Source of the DNA: Zoroaster sp. YZ-2022
Taxonomy: Eukaryota > Echinodermata > Asteroidea > Forcipulatida > Zoroasteridae
Reading direction: 5' to 3'
Length of the DNA stretch: 64,000 bases
Assembly (NCBI GenBank): GCA_029582265.1
Contig: CM055820.1
Location: 16,016,485 to 16,080,484, forward strand
Within the stretch, counting starts at the first letter, position 1. Every line of letters starts with the position of its first letter. Positions 33,850-45,800 of the stretch are shown here, in pieces. The notes beneath the pieces are model-generated. The model was not told the origin of the DNA and ran no database searches. It saw only the letters and a program-made list of their open reading frames with translations. A program made the translations under genes and the position numbers.

Positions 33850-36800
33850 TGTCTCATGCAAACCCCAAAAGGTCAGCTCACATCGTGTTAATGAATATCG
33901 CACAAGATTTTGGTTGCATGCATGATGTAACTTATCAAAATAACTTCTCTTTTTTTCGCATGTGATTTTGTCGCATGGAATAGTATTCATATCATGTAAA
34001 TGGCAATTGATGCAACATGCAGTGATTGTGGATACCATGCTGCGATCCCGTCACTTTATTCATTCTATCCAATTACATAACGTGGACTTAATGACAGCAT
34101 GAAGTTCTGACAGGCTGTCCGAGATAGTTTGATTGCACCATTCTTGTCGTATCTTTTGATCAAATAGCATGTGAGTTGTATAAATGAGGCTGAAGGGTAG
34201 AATCAAGTAGTACTTTAAATCCACTGTCCACTGTGGTCATGGTCTTATGAGGTTGATAAACACTCAAAGCAGTATTTATTCCTGTTCAATGTCTGTATAT
34301 AAAGTCATCTTAAAGTCAGCAACTAGTTCCATCTCTGTCAATTTACTTCTTTTACTTCTTTCTGAATGTAAGTGATGATTCTTGGCAATGTGCCAGTAAT
34401 GTCACCTGATCATCTTTGTCTTCATGTTGAGTTGCTATAAATTATTATCAAGTCACACAATATCAACAGTATTGTTAGTCAGTTCATTTACATGTGTTAT
34501 GTCACATGCACACTTCTGGCCAATCACAAATTTGCTTCTAACTTTTCTTTCTAGATGTTTGTTCTTTGCTTGTAGCTATTTCAATTGTTAAATGAAAATA
34601 ATTGTTCAGATAAAGCACATTCCGATGTCAGTTTTATGAAAACAAGTTGCATTTGAATGTCATTGGTTATATTTGCATAAAATCTACAATATTGGTCATT
34701 TAAATTACATGTTTTCCTTTAACTAATTGTGTAGACTGAGCATCATTTCACATTAAATACTCTATGCTCAAGCAAAATGCTCAACTATTTCTAGTTGCCC
34801 AATGGTTTTTCTTATAATGGTATCATCATTTGTTTTTGCAGTTACAAATAACATCATTTCTCATAACATATAACTCTCTGGTACATTTCTTGTTTAAGTT
34901 TATTAATACAGCAATCTATTTTACAATTAAACACTGAAAACACTAACTAATGTAACCCCAATCAATTACACAGTTTATCAGTCAAATAACTTAAAATGTC
35001 CGAATCCAAGACACACAAGTTTATCGAGTATAATCATGTCTCACAAATGAATCCTTTTAAAATGTATACGAATTAATCATATTTCTTCTCTTTTTCTTTT
35101 CTTGCCCATGCACTTCAACTAGACTCTAAAATCAGGACAGTGTCGCGCACACATGATGCAGGTGATGTCCTGTCATTAGTTCATCTTTATTTGTTTTTGT
35201 TCATCTGATTTTGGTTGTTGTTGTTTATGCAGTTTGTTTAATAATGATGTATTCCAAAATGGCCGTCATGTGATTCAAACAGTGAAACTTGTCATCTATG
35301 GATTACCCATTATGTGTTTACTGTTAGGCCCAAAATCTTAGGACATGACATGCAATGTGTAATTCATTAATTGCCTGTTGAGGTAGCTAATATCGAAGTT
35401 GGTAACAAATAGTTGTGTTGTGCTTGACATATCACAGGATTTGTCCTGGTTTCAGAATTTTCCTTTACAATTCTCTTTTGTTCACCAAATTTTTCTGGGG
35501 GAAAATGGAAGAAAATAGCAGCCCAATTTGTGTTAACCACCTATACTGTTAATATCTGCAATCCTGCATGCATTCAGCCCATAAACCCTCTGAAGTAGAA
35601 GATTGGATTGTAATTTACTGTTGAAAATATTTAAAAACCTGGCACCCCACCCCTTGGACACAGACAGCCCCCATAATCCCTGGCTGTTTATTTATTTTTT
35701 CAGGAATGTTAACTTGTGTCCAGTCATGGCCCTGGCTTATGAACAACATTGAATGCTTTTAACTTACTTTTTGTTGGAAATGCAGTATTATTTTAAATTT
35801 GATTTCAAAAGCATGATAATCAATATTCATGGTTCATAACTCAGAAACCTGATAATTATTTTGCATGGTATGTTTCCATTGGCATTATGAGTCCTATTGC
35901 ATGCATGAATGAGTTGAGTGATCTTATGGTACACATGCCTTCTAATCAACCTGAAATTCCAATTTTGTTTTTATTTATGTTTTTCCATCCCTAAAAATCA
36001 CTTTAATTTTGTGAATATTGTTACATAAATATTGTACAATAATAGAAGTAGTGTATTAATGTTGTCATTGTTGTGGTTATTGTCATTTCAGTCTTGATTT
36101 GTATAAAAGAAGACAAAAGGAAAATAAGATTGCGGTATTCTCCGAGAGAAGAGTCATTGTCCCAAATAATTAAGACCTTTTCCATCTTGGAAAAGACCTT
36201 GGAGATTATATTATCTGTCAATGAAAAACCTGAATGAGAGTACATGAACTATGGTCCTTAATAATTACAGTATTAACGACAATGATGTTTCATAAATTAT
36301 ACCTTCTCAAATTGATTACTGTGATATTATTAATTTGTTTCTGACATTTAATATTGAGGTTCAAATATTGTGGTAAGGCTACTCAACAATGATTGTCTTT
36401 ATGTAGCAGAGATGAATGAAGGGACCAGACAAGTTACAATGATATGTGTTCTAAGATTCTGCTGCCATTTAGGAGTTGTTTTTCTACTAATAAGTGGTGA
36501 AAGTTTGACTAGATACAACAGGTATATATTTATAAATATACACTTTTCATCCTAAGAAACTTAAAATTACATTAACAAAAAGCTTTAAAATATTGGAGGG
36601 ATTGAACTTACATTTGCCTTTAGTCTCTGACTCATTTTATATTTTGGGGGTTAAATGTTTGGCCTGAGAACAATGCATCTGGTGCATCTAATTCCCTCTT
36701 GCATTCTTACACTTTCTTAAAACAAGAATCCACCACAAAGAAACAATGGCTCTTAATACACCTTTCTATTCAACCAGTGAAACCACCAAACACTTACTAA

Positions 36801-37600
36801 TCCAGGAAAAGTCACTTCACAGCTGCTAGTTTGTCTTGGAGCAGCTCTCCGGAATAGCTCCTTAAGAAACTCCTTTAGTAACCGATGAGAGATGGATATG
36901 TTTGAATTGGGTTATTGCTACTGGATAGTTCCTCCATTATCGCTGGACACCTTTGTTCTTAGATGACCAGTGATAATAGAGGAGATGATGACTCAGAAGA
37001 ATTTCAAAGAAGTTGATGTCTTTGAACTTAACACCTTGATGAGCATGTGCCATCATATCCATTGTAATCGAATAGACAGTTCAAAATGTTTCAAAAACTG
37101 TCTTCATTATCTTCCAGAGCCCTTAGGCTAAGAAGGCTTCAGTCAGGACCCTCCCCTCTAACTCCCGAGCCCCCACACAGTTTCCCTTCAAGAAAATCTG
37201 AAAAATTGTTTGATGGAAAAGGTGGTTGTGACACAAAATATCCCAAGAAATTTCTTTGTGCTGTAGAGTCGTCTTTTGCAGCGGCGGCACCAGACCTGTT
37301 AAACTGGGGGAAGGGGGGGCAAGAGGGGGCAAGCTTAAATTTAAGGGGGGGGCAAACATTAATCTTTAATGTAATTTTGTACTGCTGAAAAAGTATTGAC
37401 TTACCATCGGGGAAAAAATTGGGGGGGGGGGGCAAAGAAAGTAACCAGGGGCCTTTGCCAACCCCCCCGTAGCGCTGCTGCTGGTCTTTTGTGAATAATT
37501 GTTGTCATGGTGACAGAAGTGAACAGAAATTATTACATATATAGCTCAGATTGAAACTTTGAACATTCATAGGTTGGTACATGGTTAAGGGAATAAAGGT
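33850..37600. other. Synapsin intron stretch, no gene seen
   Basis: AT-rich intronic DNA. G-rich patches at 37300-37350 and 37420-37435. No exon, TIMP gene or bounded element recognised. Confidence 0.45.
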
Positions 37601-38090
37601 TTGTCACACAGTCTTTACCGCAGGTTAATGACTAGTTTTGGGAATGATCACGGGCAATAAGGACCGAGCCGAATGTGAGATCTACATCACCTGTAACCAC
37701 CCATAAAACAGGTCATTATACTACGGTAAAGACCAAGCGTCAAACTGTTATTCCCATTCATAAATGCCCATATCAATTTTGTGTTCAAAATGAAAAGAAA
37801 TTGTAATTTTTGTTGAATAAAGCCAAATAGAAATGGGCAAATTCACATTTTGGGGACACACGAACCACTGGACATGAGCCAGGCGCATGATGCGAAACAA
37901 TCTGCATCACTCTAATTGATTCAAATCCTTGTCGCACTTCGCAATAAACAGCTTATGAACAGCTGCCACATACACGCTGCTCTGATTTTGATACGCCATG
38001 TCTTTACTATCCTTTAATATGTACATCCCCACGTGATTATATTTTGTCCAATCAGATTGTCTAAACTGTCTTGGGTATTTATGAATTCTT
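37600..38090. mobile_element. GTCTTTACC MITE family, reversed copy
   Basis: Hairpin at 37611-37733 (GTCTTTACCGCAGGTTAATG and its partner ending CGGTAAAGAC), then CATTCATAAATGCCCATATC, AAATAGAAATGGGCAAATTC and ATTTTGGGGACACACG, the reverse of the flank at 13540-13650. Confidence 0.8.
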
Positions 38091-38482
38091 TAATAGGCCT
38101 ACTTATGGAATACATATAATGAACTTTTAATACCAAACATGTATTCAGGATTATAAAATTGTTTGATGTTACATCATTGGAAGATCAATGGGGGGGGGGC
38201 AAAATTTAAGTTGGCATGTTCTACCGAATAATGAAATTTTATTGATGCATATTCCATTTTAATCCTTATTTTTCCAAACAATTTTGTTTAAATCTGTACA
38301 TTGCTGCTTTCCTGATAAAAAGAAAGAAATTTTTTCCCAAATAAATAAAGTGAATTAATCAATTATAGATATAGCATGAAACATTCATTGCATGGTTAAA
38401 TAATGCCACATATTGATGGTTTTACAGTGGTTTGGTCGAGTACTTTCAGTTTATTTACTTCTTGCTGGTCACATAGTATAAC

Positions 38483-38940
38483 ACCAGAAGTCTTTTAACT
38501 ACATGAAGTGTGCCAGCCTGCTATAATCCACACCACAGATGTGTGGACACACAACAAGCTTGGTTACAGGAATTTCTCCCCCTGCCCGGCTTGCCATGGG
38601 ACATCATAGAATAGGTATTTCCACGCAAAGCTAGTTCCTAGAGAACTAGATGCAATCTTAAATAAGACGCAGACGCGAACAATGGGTCGCGTTCGATAAA
38701 CGCTAAGGTGCGTGCGCAAGATGCAGTTCTCTCACACGCCTGGTAAGTCTCCCAGACTGCACTGCTTCTTTTTGAGACTTTGCACGTCAGCTTGTTGAAC
38801 AAAACGGCACAAATGGCCTTGGTCTCAGTCTAGGTTAGTACACGAGTGGCACACTTCATGTAGGTAATAGACTTCTGGTACTATGCCGTGGACTAGGTTA
38901 GTACACGAGTGGCACACTTCATGTAGGTAATAGACTTCTG
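38483..38940. mobile_element. Inverted-repeat element with duplicated right end
   Basis: Left end CCAGAAGTCTTTTAACTACA then TGAAGTGTGCCAG; right end GTGGCACACTTCATGTAGGT then AATAGACTTCTGG. The ~48-bp right end (from CTAGGTTAGTACACGAG) occurs twice, at about 38832 and 38893. A fragment is also at 58680-58722. Confidence 0.75.
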
Positions 38941-39787
38941 AAAACACAGAATATGCATCTTGAATTGAACAGAAGTACAATAAAATAATGTGTTTACATG
39001 GCAACCCACAATGGTATGCATGCTGGTTCAGTGAGTTATGTCATCTGACTTCTTCCTAATAGATTGACAAGAATCGTGGATTGTATGACACTTGTTATGA
39101 GATCTGTCTGTAATAAGTTGCAGATAATGTTATCAGTCATGTTTATAAGTTAGTAATATTGATGTAATTGTCAAATGATGAGTAGTTGATTATAGCACCT
39201 AGAAAACAGTGATGTTGTGTGCTACTTAACTGTTTACAGTATCTCTGTAAGTTTTTCTTTTTTTCTTTTTTCTCAAGTACATAATTTTGTCTGACGTGAC
39301 AAAATTACTGTTTGACTTGCTCCAACCCCCGCCTCCTCCTAGGTTTCCTATCCAGGTTCCCCACATGCTTCCCACATAGTAGTTCAATTTATGTAGACAA
39401 ACATAAAGGCTTCCATTTAAGCTCTTCCAAAATCACAATCCCTCTCTTTCTGTAAATAAGACTTTCCCCTTCTGGAACTTTGTTCATCACATCTATTTTA
39501 AGCAGCTTTAGAAATTGAAATTGTCTTTCTGGACATCATAGTTAATACTTACAGGTCATGTGTGGAGAATGAAGGTCTTCTTCATGCATTTGAAAATAAC
39601 GTCACTTTTTAACGTTTTATATTTATTTGTAAAAACAAATGAAACTTTTAGTTTTTGCCCAGCCATGACAGATTTTATTGTGAGGAATCACTGCTTTAGG
39701 GTTGTTAGATAAAGGAAAAGTTCTATAAAAGTATTAGGAGAAATCATTTATTTTATGTCAGATTTTTCTGTGTTTATCTTTTTGCAG

Positions 39788-39850
39788 TTGGCTTCTCCTA
39801 AGTTCCCTGTGATTGTGAAGATTGGTCATGCTCATGCAGGAATGGGCAAG
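39788..39850 (+). CDS. SYN: Synapsin exon (window exon 1): glycine-loop region of C domain
   Basis: A 63-nt, 21-codon exon between a TTTTTGCAG acceptor and a GTAGGT donor, phase 0 at both ends. It encodes [25 protein letters not shown] sequence, the conserved lysine and glycine-rich strip of the synapsin ATP-grasp fold. It is the first synapsin exon visible, so the intron before it extends beyond the left edge of the window and would contain all three TIMP genes. Confidence 0.93.
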
Positions 39851-42800
39851 GTAGGTTAACTCTTTATCGCCCATTTCTTACTTTCACACGCATTGAGTTC
39901 TGAATGTCATGCATTCACAAGAACCCAAGCAGTATGCTCAAGCATTGAGTAAAACATTTACCATTTAGAAATGTGTAAAAAGAAAGGGTTATATTTCAGT
40001 ATTTATTCATTAATATTAACAATAAAGAAAATAGGGAATAGGCATGGTTATTGGTTTAATAATTCCTGAATACAAATGTTTGTATTTGGTTTTGCACAGT
40101 GGCTCCATATGTTTTCATGTAAAATATATTGTAAATGCTTTTTCACACTTTTCTCATGACTTAAACTTTGCATTGAGCTGAAAATTTTCACAGGTTGGTT
40201 GTTAAATGTATATCTTGATTCAAAGAGAGTAAAGCATACTCATAGAAGCAGTTTGGCCAACATTACCAATATTGTACCTTCCCTTCATCAATGTATATCT
40301 TGATTCAAAGAGAGTAAGCATACTCACAGAAGCAGTTTGGCCAACATTACCAATGTTGTACCTTCCCTTCAATGTATATCTTGATTCAAAGAGAGTAAGC
40401 ATACTCAGTCATAGAAGCAGTTTTGCCAACATTACCAATGTTGTACCTTCCCTTCAATGTATATCTTGATTCAAAGAGAGTAAGCATACTCATAGAAGCA
40501 GTTTGGCCAACATTACCAATGGTGTATCTTCCCTTCAATGTATATCTTGATTCAAAGAGAGTAAGCATATACTCATAGAAGCAGTTTGGCCAACATTACC
40601 AATGCTGTACCTTCCCTTCAATGTATATCTTGATTCAAAGAGAGTAAGCATACTCACAGAAGCAGTTTGGCCAACATTACCAATGGTGTATCTTCCCTTC
40701 AATGTATATCTTGATTCAAAGAGAGTAAGTGTAGGGGAGTGGAATTCTCCCGTACTGTAAGCAGTAAATATAAACAAATAAAATCATGAAAGTTTCTTTT
40801 TTTGACTCAGAGACTGGGCCAGTCTAATACTGAGCCAGTACTAAAATGATCAAAAACAAACTGAACTACTGAGTGCAATTTTGGCCCCCTCTGTTACTTA
40901 ATCTAATGTAAAGGAAAACATAACATCAAATCAAAACAAGGTAATTTAAGTCCATCCTAGCTCAACCCAAGAAGACTATTATAAACAAACTCTAGCCAGT
41001 GTCCACTTATAAGCCCCCCAGAGTATTGAGTTAACTACTTTACCATATGGCCAAAGGAATGTCCACACAGCGACTTTGTCTTGGTGACCATGAGACAGGG
41101 GTGCCCACCTACAATCAACTTTTCCCTTCAAAATACACTAAGTTAAGGAAAGTCTGTGTAGGGGGGTGGAATTCTCCTGTACTTATACTTATTTTTGCTG
41201 GTGGATTTTATTTTCCCCTAAGTAAAATGGGAAGTTTCCCTGTCATTTATATATAATTGTTTTCTTATCTCCTTATGTTATAAGAGTGGTTCCCCTAAGT
41301 GGCCCCCTGACTAAATTTGGTTTACTTTATAGTTTATTGTTTTAGTGTACCAGACCATTCACCTGCGTGGTTCCCTGACTTAAGTTGGTTAATTTTAGTA
41401 AATGTATATTGTCCTGGCACTGACCTGGCCATGAGGTGGTCAGTGAGCAGTTAGGCAGCAGACAGAAAGCATGTGGTTTTAAAGTTACGGACACTAGCTG
41501 CCTTGTTTCCCATTTGCTGCTCAATAATCTGGTTAATGTCTGAATGTGCTTAAAAGTAATTCACTATTAGCGCTGTGTTGGTTTTTTTAGTTTGGGTTTT
41601 TTAGTTTGCATTTTAAGTTGTTTTTTAGTTTAAACTTCAGTTTGCATTTCATTTTCAGCTCGAATTTCAGTTTGAATTTTCGATTTAAGTTGATTTTTCT
41701 AGTACTTTTTAATTTGGTTTTATTTGGTGATTTTAAAGTTTTTTTTCTTTCTTTAATTCAATTTGCTGAAATCTCTTTGGTCAAGTTGACTCGATTTACT
41801 TTGGTTCGGCAGAACTAGTTTTTTTTATTATCGCACTTAAATAATACGGAGTCAAGAGTAAAGTGATTTTTCTTTTACTTGTTTACTAATACTAATTCGA
41901 GGAATCATAATAAATTCACAGTTCAGTTTTTTTTAAGAAAGAAATATTATTTACTTGTCCCAATTTATTTAAGGAAAATTCGCGACCCTATCATTAGAAT
42001 TAGATCCATGTTCCTCTCTCGCTGTAGCTATCCCCGTTGTCGTTGTTACCCTGGTGAACCATTTTTCCAGGTTACATAAGCATACTCATAGAAGCAGTTT
42101 TGCCAACATTACCAATGTTGTACCTTCCCTTCAATGTATATCTTGATTCAAAGAGAGTAAGCATACTCATAGAAGCAGTTTGGCCAACATTATCAATGCT
42201 GTACCTTCCCTTCAATGTATATCTTGATTCAAAGAGAGTAAGCATACTCATAGAAGCAGTTTGGCCAACATTACCAATGGTGTATCTTCCCTTCAATGTA
42301 TATCTTGATTCAAAGAGAGTAAGTGTACTCACAGAAGCAGTTTGGCCAACATTACCAATGGTGTATCTTCCGTTCAATGTATATCTTGATTCAAAGAGAG
42401 TAAGCATACTCACAGAAGCAGTTTTGCCAACATTACCAATGGTGTATCTTCCCTTCAATGTATATCTTGATTCAAAGAGAGTAAGTGTACTCACAGAAGC
42501 AGTTTGGCCAACATTACCAATGGTGTATCTTCCCTTCAATGTATATCTTGATTCAAAGAGAGTAAGCATACTCATAGAAGCAGTTTGGCCAACATTACCA
42601 ATGCTGTATCTTCCCTTTAATGTATATCTTGATTCAAAGAGAGTAAGCATACTCATAGAAGCAGTTTGGCCAACATTACCGATGTTGTACCTTCCCTTTA
42701 ACAATTGAATTGAAATAATTGTTTTCAGTAATTTCTACTTCTGTGGGAAACTTTTTTGGGATATTGAATCATAGAAAATACAAATAATGTTTCTGTTGGT

Positions 42801-45800
42801 GGTAAAATTCAGCAAGTGAAAATGGAATTCACATTTGTTGTATTCACCCTGTTGCTGGTGTTCTCGTAAATTAAGATACAAACCTAAGTAAAAGATTAAG
42901 TTTAACTGTCACCAAAGTCACAGGTAAAATTGCACGATCACTCGTCCAACACAAGCAGCATAAATTGAAAGTGAAGTTGAAGCATTGAGAGACTTGATGT
43001 GCCTAATTGAACAGGAAATATCCAGGACATTTCTCAAGAGACTACCAAACATCACAAGACCATTGCTTGGCCTAAAGACACAATAAGATTGGAAGGGATT
43101 GAGGGGTTATGATAGAATACAAAGATGACTCACTTTGAAGACAGTGACTCTGGGACTTGTGAATCCATTGTTCTTGAGTTGTTATGTAAACTCTTTGTTT
43201 GACAAGGTCAAAACATGCAGGGAGTTTTACTAGGCACTGAGGTAGTAAATAAACTTGACCTGCTATGACCAGAATATGCTCAAAATAGACACTTGATTCA
43301 AGTGTGTTTGCATTCTGTTGCTGTGCATATCTACATATTAGAAAAGAACATTCTTCCAAAAGTTGTACGCAATTTAAACTTTCAACATTTTGAAAATGTT
43401 CACTTAATATCAATTGCTCACAAATATCATTAGTATGCTTGATATTTTTGTGTCTTGTTTAAAGTTGTATATTTCACGTTTTTTACTATTTACCCAGCGA
43501 TTTTGTTTTTAAATTGTGCACTTGTATTTTCCTCATAGTAAGATGGTAATTGCTTTCAAATAAAATTATTCAATCAATAATTGACCAAAAAGTTTAAAGC
43601 TCATGCTACATAATATATTCAGTATGTTCAACTACTCATTATCCATTCAAGGTTTTATTTTAAATGACTTAACTTATTTAAAAGTGATTTATTTTCTTTC
43701 TACAAGGAAAATAGATTAACAGACTAAAACACATGAGAAAAAAAAATATCTAAAAATTACTTACAATTCCTGTTGTCTTAGAGAAAACATGAATTGTTGA
43801 ATGTCAAATTAAAAGTTGCCAGTCTCTAACTTTTACTCAAAAACGTGAGCAACTATTGTGCTGAAACACAGTTTAGTTTTATGATATATTTCTTGAAAAC
43901 TAGAGGGTTGATATGAATCTTTTGAATCAAATACCAATAATGCATCTTCCCTTACAAAAAGAAAAGGATTTACACAGAATATTCATATTTAATGATTCAT
44001 GAAATGTCTAGTCTGTCTATCAAAAATTTTAGGGTGGTGAAATGCATGAAAGCCTGCTCAGTAATGCAGGAGAACAAAATGGGTTCCATCTGCCAATTTT
44101 GTTAAGATTTTAAACGGAATGCTGACAGGCATTAGGCCAAAAAAAAGGTATCCGGTTTCTGTTAATCAGTCGGCTTCAAAATCAGTGTGGTGACGCATTT
44201 TTTATTTGCCATCTTTTTCTTTTTTTTGCCAACAGGCAAATATGTGATACATTGTATACACGGGGACCAAATTTCCCATATGTACAAAGTATGGTGTCTA
44301 AGAGAGGCCTCACAAATCGGGCAAACGTTCATACGTCTATGTGAAAAAGTCGTTTAAAGTACAGCATGGCAGAATTCCAATCGATCCAGCAATTTTGGCT
44401 GCAATTGGACATCGTTTCATAGCACAAAAAAAGAAAATTAAAAATGCTGACGAACTGGTCTGAGGCAACGCACACAGAGACCAGAAACACAAGACTTTTT
44501 TGGGCCTTAGATATATTAGAAACCCAAATTAAAAGTTTCCCTACTTTGCAATATTGGTATAATTCTTGAGCATGAGTTCTGTTTAGCTTATTTGTGCTTT
44601 TCATCCATTTGTATTTCCATGGTAACAGGTAAAGGTATCCAATCATCAGGATTTTCAAGATATCGCCAGTGTTGTTGCCATCACAAGTTGCTATACTACC
44701 ACGGAATCTTACGTTGATTCAAAATATGACATCCGAGTACAAAAGATTGGCAATACCTACAAGGCATTCATGTAAGTATATACTGTGCAAGATGATGGGG
44801 CTAGATGATGGCCTCTCACTCCTACTTCTATACTGGCATTTGTCCTTTCTTTAAAGATGTCTTACTTTTTGTAATACATCATTCAGCAAATTTCTCTTAT
44901 CTGGGAAAACCTTGCCCAGTTGACCTACTGTCAGCCTGTCAGCATGACATCAATGATATAAATAAACCTACATAAAAAATAACAGTAAATTAAACAAAAA
45001 TGAAAGCAAAATCAGCTAAACAAAATAATACGGACTTGTAATGTATATAAAAATACATGTTCTACCTCTGTAACTATGATTGCAACATGTTTAATGACTA
45101 CAAACTTAAATTACTGCTTTGTTGCTTATAATTGATGTGTACTTTCATCACCTTTGTACAACTTCAAAACTTGTTTTCCCATTTCACCCTGTCCCATATC
45201 CTTTGTAAATGCACCCCAAAGCCAGATATCATCATTTTGTCAAAAATCTGCAACAACAGGAAACAGGAAAGAAGAGTTTATTTAAAAGAAAATGCAAAAT
45301 AAATAGGAAATCCAAACATGAAAGTGACATGAGTTTGTTGCGGTCTTTGTGGGGTGCTTCTTAAGTTCATAACACCCACTCTTATCAGTAGGTCCACTAG
45401 CTTGGTGCTAGCACGCACAAGTTCTACCTCTTCGAGGGGCCCATAAATTCTACCTTAATGACAGGCAATTTCCCTTTCTAGGCCTCAGTTCTAATTTAAT
45501 AAAACAGCCCCTTGATCTGTAGCAAGGGATGTTGAAGTATGGATCCTTTTTGTTCTCACTTCATATAGACCTAGCCTTCAGCCAATAAGGCCCATGTGGC
45601 AACCTGGAAAACAATGCACGAAAAAAAACAATGCACGAAAAAAGACCATGCACGCAAGTAGCGAACTCCTCAAGGGACCTTACCAGTCCTTTCTGTAGTC
45701 TTATGTTTTTCATTATATTTTGCTACCGATTTGCGAGAGAAATGTTAATACTTAATGCATTAGGTAACTAAATTGTTATAGTATCACTTATTTATATATA

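Noticed and set aside
33501..33857. Frames rich in Ile-His-Thr-Tyr and Met-Tyr-Val-Cys
   Set aside because: Translation of the TATG microsatellite.
42072..42708. Open frames of ~200 codons on both strands
   Set aside because: They are the 81-bp satellite read in a multiple-of-three period. There is no start context, no family match and identical repeats of 27 residues.
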